This document shows, piece by piece, positions 18,228 to 26,943 of a DNA stretch of 64,000 bases (positions are counted from its first letter, which is position 1; each line of letters starts with the position of its first letter). Made by a program: the position numbers and the translations under genes. The notes under the pieces were generated by a model. The model was not told the DNA's origin. It saw nothing but the letters and a program-made list of their open reading frames with translations, and made no database searches. The DNA is taken from positions 558,001-622,000 of the forward strand of contig NZ_JAUCES010000005.1 of the NCBI RefSeq assembly GCF_030348825.1, written 5' to 3'. The stretch comes from Fictibacillus sp. b24. Lineage in GTDB: Bacteria; Bacillota; Bacilli; Bacillales; Fictibacillaceae.

Positions 18228-18374
18228 ATGTTGAACGGTTTTAAAATCATGCCTAAATGCATAAAAAAAGCGATTCGTTATATATATCAAGATGCACCTT
18301 ATGAGAATTTGTTAGAGATTCAAATGCTCGTAAATTCAGCTATAGAAAAAAGATTAAACGAGAGTAAAAAATAG
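18228..18374 (+). CDS. Small protein, 48 aa, unknown function
   Basis: The ATG has an excellent ribosome site (AAGAGGAG, 7 bases upstream) and the frame runs 48 codons from MLNGFKIMPKCIKKAIRY to LNESKK, followed by a terminator. The product is basic and probably two short helices with no signal peptide or membrane segment. I do not recognise the family. The independent RBS and terminator argue for a real gene. Confidence 0.65.
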   Translation: MLNGFKIMPKCIKKAIRYIYQDAPYENLLEIQMLVNSAIEKRLNESKK

Positions 18375-18392
18375 AGATAGAGAGTTACCATA

Positions 18393-18427
18393 AAATGAGG
18401 CGAGCCTGTTAGGTACCTCATTTTTTT
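18393..18427 (+). terminator. Terminator after the 48-aa gene
   Basis: AAATGAGG (18393-18400) pairs with CCTCATTT (18416-18423) and is followed by more T residues. Confidence 0.7.
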
Positions 18428-18458
18428 AATGCTCAAAAAGTGATCTACACCATTTCTG

Positions 18459-18487
18459 TTACTATTTATCTACTACTCTGGTATACT
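18459..18487 (+). promoter_or_regulatory. Candidate sigma-A promoter of the SpoIID-domain gene
   Basis: TTACTA (18459-18464), a 17-base spacer and TATACT (18482-18487) lie 35 bases before the start codon. The -35 box is a weak match, so this is only a candidate. Confidence 0.4.
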
Positions 18488-18521
18488 ATATTTTGTAAAT
18501 AATTGTATAAGTTGGTGGATA

Positions 18522-20399
18522 ATGAAAAAGTATTTAGTTAGTTTGCTAGTCGTTACCCTTGTTATGGGCTCTATTTTTTTTACAAAACCGAAAGAAGCCT
18601 ACGCTGCTGATCCAGTAGTGTCTGTGTCTTTAAACATGTACATAAAAAATGCTACTGCTCTCTCCTTTTTGCCAAAAGGCACTTATAAGGTGACTGAAAG
18701 TGGAAAGACGTTGGGCTCCGGAAAGAAGTACACGATTAAAGTGGTAAAAGGAGAACTACACCTCTATTACGGAAGTACGCTAGTTTCGAAAGGCAAGACC
18801 CTTACCGTTAAGCCTAATGTGGTTGCAAGTACACATCTTATGACCCTTTACGGCAATAAGACACTCTCGTATTTAGGAACGATGAAGTTTACTATTGAGA
18901 GTTCTAAGTATATTCGCCCGATTAATACTCTACCTTTGGAGGAATATATTAAGGGTGTTGTACCTGGTGAAATGGATTCTAGCTACCATTTGCAAGCTCT
19001 TAAAGCGCAGGCTATTATTGCAAGATCTTACGTGATGTATAGGTTGAATGCAAAAAAAGCTATAAATGACACACCAAATATTCAGCATTATACAGGTTAC
19101 GATTCAGAAAATAATAAAACCGATAAAGCGATTATGGAGACGAAAGGAAAAGTCTTAACCTATCAAGGGAATGTGGTAGAGGCTGTATATAATGCTTCAA
19201 ATGGCGGCTATACAGAAACAAATCAAGGCGCTTGGCCACGAGTTGGCGCTCCTAAGCTGCCGTATTTTACGGCTAAGCCAGATACGTATGATAGCAAAAT
19301 AGCTTGGACTAAAACGTTTTCTAGAAAACAGATCTCTTTAGTAGGAAAAAATTTAAAAAAGCCAGAATCTTGGTGGGGAAGTGTAGTTGAGAAGGATAAA
19401 GCTTTAGCAAATGTATTAAGAGGGAAACTAACAGCTTCAAATCAAACGTCTAAAATTGTTGAGATTACTTCTGTTGCACTTCCTAAGGAACGAACAGAAG
19501 GCAAGAGGTTGTTGCACGTAGCTTTTTATGTGAGGTATTACATTAAAGATGCATCCGGTAAGGTCTTGAAGAATACTAATGGTGAGGCAAAACTGTACGG
19601 AAAAAAAGTTACCATAACGGCAGACCAGTTTACGAGTGCACTTGGGTTAACAAGCAAGTATGTAACGGGCTTAAGTAAAACATCAACACTCTTCAAAGTA
19701 ATAGGCCTTGGTAATGGGCATGGGGTAGGGCTGAGTCAGACAGGTGCCAATGCAAGAGCGAAGGCTGGATGGGGCTATCGCGAAATTCTAGCTTTCTATT
19801 ATCCAACTACGACTTTAAAGAATGACAAAACGTCATCCATTCCTTCAGCTCTTCAGGTAACGGGAACGGTGAATTATGAAGGTGTTAACATTCGGAAATC
19901 AGCCACAACATCATCCGTTTCCTTAGGCAAGGGTAAACTAGGACAAGCTGTAACGGTCCTAGGCAAGACGAAAGAATGGTACAGAATTAAGATTGGGTCG
20001 CTGACAGGATACATGCATGAAGAATATGTGACAGTGAAGCAGGAATTAGCTTATAAGAATGGTATTACGCCGATCACATCTGGCAGAATTCAATACTTGG
20101 GAAGTGCTCTTGTAAAAGAAAAGAATACCATTTATGTTCCACTTGCGGGCTTATCCAAGCGTTATGCTATGACTACGAAAGTATCAGGATCTACCATTTC
20201 GATCACATCTGGAACGCGAAAAGTTACAGCTTCTCTTGTTAGCAACACCGCAACGGTTAATGGTGTTAAAAAGATGTTAAGTGTAAGACCAAAGACGATT
20301 AATAAAGTGGTGTATGTGCCTGCGTCGTTCTTGAGTGAAACAGGATTAGCATCTTATTATGAAGAAAAAGCAGAAGGCGCACTATGGATTAATAGATAA
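18522..20399 (+). CDS. Secreted SpoIID/LytB-domain protein with SH3 and copper-amine-oxidase-like C-terminal domains
   Basis: The 625-residue protein starts with a signal peptide (ending near AYAAD). A SpoIID/LytB domain follows (about 120-440) with PLEEYIKGVVPGEM, the QALKAQAIIARSY helix, NASNGGYTE and GHGVGLSQTGANARA. A bacterial SH3 domain (about 447-508, VNIRKSATTSS) and a copper-amine-oxidase N-like domain (about 515-625, ending GALWINR) complete it. SpoIID is a lytic transglycosylase acting on stripped glycan, and LytB enhances the amidase LytC. Because of its secretion signal and wall-binding tail, I expect this member to act on vegetative or surface wall, not in the engulfing mother cell. 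SpoIID proper is shorter and lacks these tails. Confidence 0.88.
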   Translation: MKKYLVSLLVVTLVMGSIFFTKPKEAYAADPVVSVSLNMYIKNATALSFLPKGTYKVTESGKTLGSGKKYTIKVVKGELHLYYGSTLVSKGKTLTVKPNVVASTHLMTLYGNKTLSYLGTMKFTIESSKYIRPINTLPLEEYIKGVVPGEMDSSYHLQALKAQAIIARSYVMYRLNAKKAINDTPNIQHYTGYDSENNKTDKAIMETKGKVLTYQGNVVEAVYNASNGGYTETNQGAWPRVGAPKLPYFTAKPDTYDSKIAWTKTFSRKQISLVGKNLKKPESWWGSVVEKDKALANVLRGKLTASNQTSKIVEITSVALPKERTEGKRLLHVAFYVRYYIKDASGKVLKNTNGEAKLYGKKVTITADQFTSALGLTSKYVTGLSKTSTLFKVIGLGNGHGVGLSQTGANARAKAGWGYREILAFYYPTTTLKNDKTSSIPSALQVTGTVNYEGVNIRKSATTSSVSLGKGKLGQAVTVLGKTKEWYRIKIGSLTGYMHEEYVTVKQELAYKNGITPITSGRIQYLGSALVKEKNTIYVPLAGLSKRYAMTTKVSGSTISITSGTRKVTASLVSNTATVNGVKKMLSVRPKTINKVVYVPASFLSETGLASYYEEKAEGALWINR

Positions 20400-20405
20400 A
20401 TAGAG

Positions 20406-20456
20406 GAAGCTGGCTCAAAAGGTGCATAAAGTAACCTTTAGTAGTCAGTTTTTTTT
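20406..20456 (+). terminator. Terminator of the SpoIID-domain gene
   Basis: AAGCTGGCTCAAAAGGT and the complementary region ending AACCTTTAGTAGTCAGTT form an imperfect long stem followed by TTTTTT. The rest of the gap up to 20720 holds no gene I can support; one weak GTGCGTGAAACCAGGG segment near 20509 resembles a unit of the 21-bp repeat family. Confidence 0.6.
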
Positions 20457-20721
20457 GATGATGTTTTTTAGGATGGAAGTGTTCGTGTAAAGGTAAGGTG
20501 AACTGGATGTGCGTGAAACCAGGGCAAACATTGTGTAAAAAATTCTTTTCTTCACTTTTTACAGAACACTTGCTTAAGTATGCTTGTATTGCCCCTATGG
20601 AGTTAGACTGTAGCGGGTCATGACGCTTAAAAAAACGATCCCCTGTAATAAAAATTCTCATTTTATAAATTAAACCATAGATATTAATTGAATAATCCAA
20701 TAAATCAAACTAGATATTACA

Positions 20722-20751
20722 TTAACAATAAATGTATAATAATGGTATAAA
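20722..20751 (+). promoter_or_regulatory. Candidate sigma-A promoter of the three-gene operon
   Basis: TTAACA (20722-20727), an 18-base spacer and TATAAA (20746-20751) would start transcription near 20758, just ahead of the ribosome site GGAAGG. This supports GTG 20773, not ATG 20752, as the first start codon. Confidence 0.45.
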
Positions 20752-20772
20752 ATGACGGAAGGAATTATTTCT

Positions 20773-22308
20773 GTGGATAAAAGCAAGAAAGAACATAGTG
20801 GTTTTTCTGATTCTGTAATTGGAGCTCAGACCACTGAAGCAATAGAACGTTATGGGCGGGCAACTTCTGAATACATAAAAGGTTACAAAGGTAAGCTTGT
20901 GAATGGGGTTGTTGTAAAAAAAGGATTGAAGCAGGTTTCTAACTCTCGTGTACATCCTGACTATATAAAACAGAATCTAAAGCAACAAGCGGGTTTTTCA
21001 GCAGAGATTGACTATGTAAATCAAAAGAATGCTGAAAATATAATTGATAAGAAGAAAACGCGTTTTCATCGTTCCAACGATATCGGCAGAGGAAATGACC
21101 CTCAGATTGATATTCTCTCAATCGATGAATTTGGTAATCCTTCTTATGGGGCACAGATGAAATTTTGTGGGAAATTTAGAACCCCTGAAGAAGTGAGCGA
21201 GAGTTCCAAACAGTTAGTGAATAAATTGACGGGTAAAAAGTGGACAAAATATCGAGGGACTAAAGTTTTGGTTCCTAAAGAACAATATGAGATTGCGAAG
21301 AAATACGCCGAAGACACGGCCAAAAAGTTATCGGATAAAGCTGATCAGTTTAGAAACCAAGGTAACTTTGACAAAGCAAACCTACTTGAGGAAAAAGCAG
21401 CAAAGTATTTACAAGTCTCGAAAGATTTAGAGAACAGTGGGATCACATCAAAAGAAGCCGTATTTATACGAAAACACCCAAAGCTTACTACAGCCAAACA
21501 TGTGGCGAAGACTGCGCATCGATCGGGAATGGAGAACGCTAAAAATGCAGCCGTCATTTCAGCAGTAGTCTCCTCTGCACAAAACATTACGAGTGTATTT
21601 AGAGGTGAGAAAAAGACAGTTGATGCTGCGAAAGACGTCGTAAAAGATACAGGAGCTGGGATGGTAACAGCTTATGCTATCGGTGCTGGGGATACAGCTA
21701 TAAGGGGTATGCTTGCATCTAGCAAGACTCAAGTTCTTCAAAACCTCTCCAAATCAAACATGCCCGCCATGATTGCAACAGCATCCGTTCAAGTCGGAAA
21801 ATCCCTGGTTCGCTATTCCAAAGGAGAAATCGACAGTTTGGAATTAGCTCAAGAACTTGGCGAAAAAGGGACAGGCATGATGGCAGCTAGTTTTGGTGCT
21901 GCTGTGGGAACGGCAATCTTACCAGGAATCGGGACTATCGTCGGGGGGATGGTCGGTTACATGGCGAGCTCAACTATCTATAGTTCGTGTATGCAGGTTT
22001 TAAGAGAGGAACAGCTCTCTTTTGAGCGACGAGAAAAAATTCATAAGATTGCGACGGCTGCTATGGACGCAATGGAATCCCAAGGTGAAGATTTATTACA
22101 GTTAATTGATCAGTTTTACGAAAATCGATACAAAGTATTCTCCGATAGCCTTATGACTATCCATTCTGCAGGATTAGAAAATAATATCGAGAGGTTTACA
22201 GAAGGATTGAATCAGATAGCGCTTGAGATGGGAAAATCGTTAAAGTTTAAAAATTTTAATGAGTTCGATCACTTTATGATAGATGAAGAAAAAGCATTAG
22301 ACTTTTAA
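20773..22308 (+). CDS. Unrecognised protein: possible PD-(D/E)XK-like N-terminus, coiled region, glycine-zipper membrane segment
   Basis: The protein has 511 residues from GTG 20773, which lies 9 bases after GGAAGG; ATG 20752 has no ribosome site. Around residues 73-135 a helix with AEIDYVNQKNAE is followed by DPQIDIL and, about 15 residues on, GAQMKF. This E...D...QxK order is what a PD-(D/E)XK nuclease core would show, but I infer it from spacing alone. A charged alanine/lysine-rich helical part follows (about 165-250). Near 360-400 a glycine-zipper segment (AASFGAAVGTAILPGIGTIV) could enter a membrane, and the C-terminal about 100 residues are helical. There is no signal peptide. It is the first gene of a tight three-gene operon and may be the effector of a defence or toxin-like system. 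Confidence 0.6.
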   Translation: MDKSKKEHSGFSDSVIGAQTTEAIERYGRATSEYIKGYKGKLVNGVVVKKGLKQVSNSRVHPDYIKQNLKQQAGFSAEIDYVNQKNAENIIDKKKTRFHRSNDIGRGNDPQIDILSIDEFGNPSYGAQMKFCGKFRTPEEVSESSKQLVNKLTGKKWTKYRGTKVLVPKEQYEIAKKYAEDTAKKLSDKADQFRNQGNFDKANLLEEKAAKYLQVSKDLENSGITSKEAVFIRKHPKLTTAKHVAKTAHRSGMENAKNAAVISAVVSSAQNITSVFRGEKKTVDAAKDVVKDTGAGMVTAYAIGAGDTAIRGMLASSKTQVLQNLSKSNMPAMIATASVQVGKSLVRYSKGEIDSLELAQELGEKGTGMMAASFGAAVGTAILPGIGTIVGGMVGYMASSTIYSSCMQVLREEQLSFERREKIHKIATAAMDAMESQGEDLLQLIDQFYENRYKVFSDSLMTIHSAGLENNIERFTEGLNQIALEMGKSLKFKNFNEFDHFMIDEEKALDF

Positions 22309-22326
22309 AAATCGGAGGAAATACAA

Positions 22327-23361
22327 ATGCCACTACCATTGATACCCGTAATAGCAGCAGGTATTGCAGCTGTTACAGCTGCAACAGGAGTTAAGAAAGG
22401 GCTAGACGCTAAACGTGATATGAGTCAGGCGAAAGCTCTGAACGCATCGTCACAAGATATTGCAAAAGAATCAGAGGAGTTTCTTTTAAAAGCAAAGATT
22501 AAAACGAATGATGCAATAAAAAAGCTCGGTCAGGAGAAGATACACGTACTTTCTTCTTCCATTAACGACTTTGTTATTCATTTTGAGAAAATCAAAAACA
22601 TTAATTTAAAGAGCAGCACAGGAATTGAAGAGTTAAAAGATCTTCATCCTTCAAGCGAGAACTTTAAACAATTGAAGAAAGCTTCATATGAAGCAAAACA
22701 GATTACAGTGAACGGCCTAGCTGCTATCGGATCAGGTGCACTCCTTGCATACGGTACTTATAGTGTAGTGATGGGGGGATTAGGTGGTTTGTTAGTAACG
22801 GCAACCACAGGTGCCACTCTTTCCTCCCTAACTGGTGTAGCAGCAAGTAACGCGACACTTGCTTGGCTTGGTGGTGGTGCCCTCTCAGCAAGTGGCTTTG
22901 GAATGGCTGGAGGAATGGTGGTCCTTGGAGGGTTAGTAGTTGGACCAGCTCTAGCGATTGGTGGTGTCATATTTGCGAGTCAAGCCAAAAGTGCCTTGAA
23001 TGATGCCTATGGTAATTACGATAAAGCAAAAGCATTTAAGCGTCAGGCTTATAACATCGGAACAGCGTTAAAAGGAATCTATACCCGAGCAAACCAACTG
23101 ACAGAACTTTTAATCGCACTTAATCGACACTTTATTGACCATGTAATTAACTTGGAGAGAATCATTGATGAGTACGGAGTAGATTGGACAGATTACACTG
23201 CCAAACAGCAACAAGATATTTATAAATGTGTGCAGTTGGCTCAAACCATTAAAGTTATCTTGGATAGTCCCTTACTGAATCAAGAAGGTCAGTTAGATGA
23301 AGTATCTATGAAAATAGTTGAACAAGGTAACCAATACCTTCGTTCTTTAGCACAAGTATAA
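22327..23361 (+). CDS. Unrecognised glycine-rich membrane protein
   Basis: The 344-residue protein begins with a hydrophobic helix (PLIPVIAAGIAAVTAATG) and then a long amphipathic helical stretch (about 30-115). Two glycine-rich hydrophobic hairpins follow (about 125-165 and 175-222, for example AGGMVVLGGLVVGPALAIGG), and the C-terminus is helical. This helix, hairpin, helix plan recalls helical-bundle proteins that insert a hydrophobic hairpin into membranes, but I recognise no family. CGGAGG lies 9 bases before the ATG, and the gene starts 18 bases after the first gene. The shared glycine-zipper character suggests both proteins act at the same membrane. Confidence 0.6.
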   Translation: MPLPLIPVIAAGIAAVTAATGVKKGLDAKRDMSQAKALNASSQDIAKESEEFLLKAKIKTNDAIKKLGQEKIHVLSSSINDFVIHFEKIKNINLKSSTGIEELKDLHPSSENFKQLKKASYEAKQITVNGLAAIGSGALLAYGTYSVVMGGLGGLLVTATTGATLSSLTGVAASNATLAWLGGGALSASGFGMAGGMVVLGGLVVGPALAIGGVIFASQAKSALNDAYGNYDKAKAFKRQAYNIGTALKGIYTRANQLTELLIALNRHFIDHVINLERIIDEYGVDWTDYTAKQQQDIYKCVQLAQTIKVILDSPLLNQEGQLDEVSMKIVEQGNQYLRSLAQV

Positions 23362-23399
23362 TTCCTAATAATCCAAATCCTGCAAAAGGAGTCTATAAT

Positions 23400-23840
23400 A
23401 TGAACAATCGAAAATTAGCTCTACTTAATAAGTTTGAAGAGTTATTTGGCTACGTGCCTGGAAGTGATTATGCCCCACGTGTAAAAAATGCTTGTGCTAT
23501 TATCTGCCAAGGGAAATATACTAGCGAAGACCTTATAGATATTACAGACACCAGCGTCTCTAGCAACGGAAGATCTGGACTTGTACTCACGGTTAATTCT
23601 GTGTGTATAAGGGATTCTGCCAATAGCACAACAAAGTTCATCGCAAAATATGAGGACATTGATTATACATTTATCAACGAAGATCGATTCTTAGGAATGG
23701 ATATATCTGCACTGGAGCTCAACATGAAGTTTGGTGAAATGTACAAAATTTCGATTGATGCAATAGATAAATCACGTTTGATGGAATTCATCGACTATGC
23801 AATCTCATTGTATGAAGAAGACATCGAACTCGTATGGTAA
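23400..23840 (+). CDS. Small PH-like domain protein, third gene of the operon
   Basis: The protein has 146 residues. An N-terminal helical part (LLNKFEELFGYVPG, then a helix ending AIICQGKYT) precedes a beta-rich region with NGRSGLVLTVNSVCIRDS and FIAKYEDIDYTFI, followed by a C-terminal helix (LMEFIDYAISLYEE). The GLVLT...I..KYEDI pattern is typical of bacterial pleckstrin-homology-like domains. AAAGGAG precedes the ATG. It sits 38 bases after the second gene and is followed by a strong terminator, so it is the last gene. I expect a cytosolic adaptor or sensor for its two membrane-linked partners; the role is inferred only. Confidence 0.6.
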   Translation: MNNRKLALLNKFEELFGYVPGSDYAPRVKNACAIICQGKYTSEDLIDITDTSVSSNGRSGLVLTVNSVCIRDSANSTTKFIAKYEDIDYTFINEDRFLGMDISALELNMKFGEMYKISIDAIDKSRLMEFIDYAISLYEEDIELVW

Positions 23841-23855
23841 AACCAACATTACAGT

Positions 23856-23885
23856 CCCCTCTCAACAATTTTGAGAGGGGTTTTT
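23856..23885 (+). terminator. Terminator of the three-gene operon
   Basis: A perfect 10-bp stem CCCCTCTCAA (23856-23865) / TTGAGAGGGG (23871-23880) is followed by TTTTT. The rest of the gap to 24121 shows nothing I can name. Confidence 0.9.
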
Positions 23886-24135
23886 ATATATCATAAATAA
23901 AAGAAAGTACGTACTTAAAGAGAGTTGTGGTTTTATACTACCGAACAGGATACTCGCTCACTGCGAGGCGTGTGCATACCTCCTCGATGACCTCCAGACC
24001 ATAAATAAGACCTCTTTTATAGTCCATATGTAATAGGAAAAAAGTTTTGTGGATGTATTATAAAATTTGGAAATTTGCCGATTAAATAAGAGAGTAAAAA
24101 ACTTGTTCACATTATAAGTCTAAAGGGGATTGTGT

Positions 24136-26520
24136 ATGAAAAGGATCGGCTTATTGTTTATTGCATCTGCATTTTTATTGGGAAGCAGTTGGACTCATGA
24201 TAGAGTGAATGCTGCCGGTGATTCAAAGGAAGTTTTAAATGTGCAGAGGACAGATCGAGTTATCGTTAAGCTCAAAAAACCTGCAGAAAAAACAAATATA
24301 AAAGGCATGGAAGTGCTGGCGAGCCAAGAATCGGTAAAGGAACCGATTGTAACAGTAGATGTTCCAGATGGTAAAAAGCTAGATTCATATATTAAAGAGT
24401 TAGAGAGTCGAGATGATGTAGAATATGCAGAACCAGATCATCTCATTAAATTAGACTATACGCCAAATGACTATTATTTTGACAATCAATGGCATCATCA
24501 AACAATCGAAACAGAGAGTGCATGGGATCAGACCAAAGGTTCTTCTAACGTTACCGTAGCTGTTATTGATGACGGTATTGATTTAAACCACTCTGATTTG
24601 AAGAATAAAATTGTCTCACCGTACGATACGGTTAATGACTCATCTACTACGCTGACTGCGGGGGATCATGGTACACATGTTGCTGGGATTATTGGCAGTT
24701 CCATTGACAATTATATTGGGACGGCAGGTGTGGCTCCAAATTCTAAAATTATGCCTATCGATGTTTTTACAGGTGATGGGGCATACTCCTCTGATGTTAT
24801 TGAAGGAATTTATTATGCAGTTAGTAATGGAGCGGATGTTATTAACATGAGTTTAGGCAGCTCTAATTATAACTACTCATATGATGCTGCTATCCAATAT
24901 GCACATGATAGTGGAGTAGTCATTGTAGCGGCAGCAGGTAACTCTGGAACAAGTACAATGCATTACCCTGCAGCTTATGACAACGTAATTGCGGTCGGTT
25001 CAACAGATCAATCCGATGTGCGCTCTTACTTTTCAAATTATGGTTACTGGGTAGACATAATGGCTCCAGGTTCGTACATTTATTCAACACTGCCTTATTC
25101 TTCATACGGTTCCATGAGCGGTACATCAATGGCTTCACCGGTTGTTGCAGGAGTAGCGGCTCTACTTTTAGCCAATGAGCCTAACCTTTCTAACGATGAA
25201 GTAGAACAGCGCTTGTATGATTCAGCCGATTACTTAGGTTCATCCTATTATTATGGATATGGAAGAGTTAATGCTAGGAAAGCACTAGGAATCGCTGAAA
25301 AAATTGCTTCACCAACTGTTTACTCTGTTTATGATTATGATACTTCTGTTACAGGATATACAAGTGGATATGATAATTACGATATTGAAGTAACAGATGG
25401 TCAAAAAGTAATTGGAACGACCGATGATTATGGCTATTTTTCGGTGACTATACCTAAGCAAAAAGCTGGAACAAAACTTTACGTAACGGCAAAATCAGGT
25501 GATAAGTCTAGTGATGCTGTAGAAATAACGGTTCAAGACGGTACAGCTCCAACAGCTCCAAAGGTTAATGAAATTTCGGACAAGCATAAAACGATAACGG
25601 GAACGGCTGAAGCAGGAGTTACCGTTTATGCAATGATTGGAGATAGTACTTATTCTGCTGCAGCAAATACCAAAGGCGCATTTTCTATTACCATTCCGCT
25701 TCAAAAAGCGGGGGCAACTGTGTATGTATGGGCAAAGGATTCTGCTGGTTATTATAGCAGCACGAGTACATATACGGTAAAGGACAAAACGGGACCATCA
25801 GCACCAAGTGTTAATGATATTACAGAGAAAGCAACAAAGGTAACAGGAAAGACTGAAGCAGGAGCAAAAGTTTCTGTTAAAATTGGTACAAAAACTTATA
25901 CTGCTACTGCATATAGTACAGGATCATTCTCTGTAACTATCCCTTTACAAAAACCAGGAACAGCAGTTGAAGTATGGGCTACAGACAAAGCTGGTAATAA
26001 AGGCTCGGTAAAAAAGGTTACCGTAAAAGACACAACACCACCAACAGCACCCACAGTGGGTGAAATCTCTGATAAATCAACACAAGTATCGGGTACGGCA
26101 GAAAAAGGTTCTACTGTTACAGTCAAGTTCGGTTTCAATACGTATTCCACAGTAGCTGGAGATGGGAAATATGCGGTTCCCATTTTCTTACAAAAAGCGG
26201 GAACTGTCTTTGAAGTATGGGCTGTAGACGCTTCTGGGAATAAAAGTAAAGTTACAAAAGTGACGACAAAGGATAAAACAGCTCCAAAATCACCTGTCGT
26301 AAAAGCAGTTACAAACAAATCTACGAGTGTAACGGGGACAAGTGAAGCAAACGCAACGGTTATTGTGAAAATCGGAAGCAAGAGCTATTCAGCAAAGGCT
26401 GCTGCAAACGGAACTTTTTCAGTGAAAATTCCCGTACAAAAAGCAAAGGTAACGCTAACTGTGACCGCAACAGATGCTGCCAAGAATGTAAGTACTTCCG
26501 TTAAAATAATTGTAAAATAA
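24136..26520 (+). CDS. Secreted subtilisin-like protease (S8) with Ig-like C-terminal repeats
   Basis: ATG 24136 follows AAAGGGG by 7 bases; an in-frame TTG at 24130 is less likely. The 794-residue protein has a signal peptide (ending near VNA, about 26), an I9-like propeptide (about 38-105) and an S8 domain with D145 (VIDDG), H178 (GDHGTHVAG) and S331 (SGTSMASPVVAG). Five Big_6-type Ig units of about 80 residues follow, with APKVNEISDK and DKTAP-type linkers like those of the giant Ig protein. The frame stops after SVKIIVK, but a sixth unit continues in the same frame after the stop. It should be an exported protease; the Ig tail may bind the cell surface or matrix. Confidence 0.9.
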   Translation: MKRIGLLFIASAFLLGSSWTHDRVNAAGDSKEVLNVQRTDRVIVKLKKPAEKTNIKGMEVLASQESVKEPIVTVDVPDGKKLDSYIKELESRDDVEYAEPDHLIKLDYTPNDYYFDNQWHHQTIETESAWDQTKGSSNVTVAVIDDGIDLNHSDLKNKIVSPYDTVNDSSTTLTAGDHGTHVAGIIGSSIDNYIGTAGVAPNSKIMPIDVFTGDGAYSSDVIEGIYYAVSNGADVINMSLGSSNYNYSYDAAIQYAHDSGVVIVAAAGNSGTSTMHYPAAYDNVIAVGSTDQSDVRSYFSNYGYWVDIMAPGSYIYSTLPYSSYGSMSGTSMASPVVAGVAALLLANEPNLSNDEVEQRLYDSADYLGSSYYYGYGRVNARKALGIAEKIASPTVYSVYDYDTSVTGYTSGYDNYDIEVTDGQKVIGTTDDYGYFSVTIPKQKAGTKLYVTAKSGDKSSDAVEITVQDGTAPTAPKVNEISDKHKTITGTAEAGVTVYAMIGDSTYSAAANTKGAFSITIPLQKAGATVYVWAKDSAGYYSSTSTYTVKDKTGPSAPSVNDITEKATKVTGKTEAGAKVSVKIGTKTYTATAYSTGSFSVTIPLQKPGTAVEVWATDKAGNKGSVKKVTVKDTTPPTAPTVGEISDKSTQVSGTAEKGSTVTVKFGFNTYSTVAGDGKYAVPIFLQKAGTVFEVWAVDASGNKSKVTKVTTKDKTAPKSPVVKAVTNKSTSVTGTSEANATVIVKIGSKSYSAKAAANGTFSVKIPVQKAKVTLTVTATDAAKNVSTSVKIIVK

Positions 26521-26769
26521 AACTTTCAGTTAGCTATGCTTACCGTAAATACAGTTAATACTACAACCAAAATGGTTACGGGTAAGACAAAAGCTGCAGC
26601 GGTTGTTACGATTAAGGCTGGAACTAAAGTGATCGGAACTGGAACGGCAGATTCAAAAGGCAACTATAAAGCAACCATCAAGGTGCAAAAGAAAGGAACG
26701 ACTTTACAAGTATCGGTGAAAGACAAAGCAGGGAATGTAAGTGCAGCCCGTGCTGTAAAGGTAGTATAA
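26521..26769 (+). pseudogene. Detached sixth Ig unit of the subtilase (3' remnant)
   Basis: Directly after the subtilase stop (26518-26520) the same reading frame continues for NFQLA and then a complete Ig unit: TVNTVNTTTKMVTGKTKAAA through DKAGNVSAARAVKVV. The usual DKTAP linker is replaced by a degenerate stretch that contains the stop. No ribosome site precedes ATG 26536. The only terminator lies after this unit, not after the subtilase stop, so the gene most likely once ran to 26769. Stop read-through is possible but less likely. Confidence 0.75.
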
Positions 26770-26774
26770 TATGT

Positions 26775-26808
26775 AGACCCAGAGAGCTATCGTTCTCTGG
26801 GTCTTTAT
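26775..26808 (+). terminator. Terminator downstream of the Ig remnant
   Basis: AGACCCAGAGA (26775-26785) and TCTCTGGGTCT (26794-26804) form an 11-bp perfect stem followed by a T-rich stretch. Confidence 0.88.
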
Positions 26809-26943
26809 TATGGAGCAATAAATTATGAAGTAAATATGAAGCAGGTTAAGTGTTTATCTGTTTTTTGTAAAAGTAGATTAATCACCTGTTCTTTCTAGTA
26901 TGATGAGTTATTATGCGAATCAGAAATGAAGAAGAGGTCACTT

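Noticed and set aside
20389-20700. 103-codon minus-strand frame after the SpoIID-domain gene
   Set aside because: It begins in an AT-rich promoter area without a ribosome site, overlaps the terminator of the plus-strand gene and has no protein-like pattern.
24668-24850. Small plus-strand frame inside the second subtilase
   Set aside because: It is an alternate-frame shadow within the catalytic domain.
26536-26769. Independent 77-aa gene with an Ig-like domain
   Set aside because: It has no ribosome site and no signal peptide, and it is in the same frame as the subtilase directly upstream, so it is treated as the detached end of that gene.
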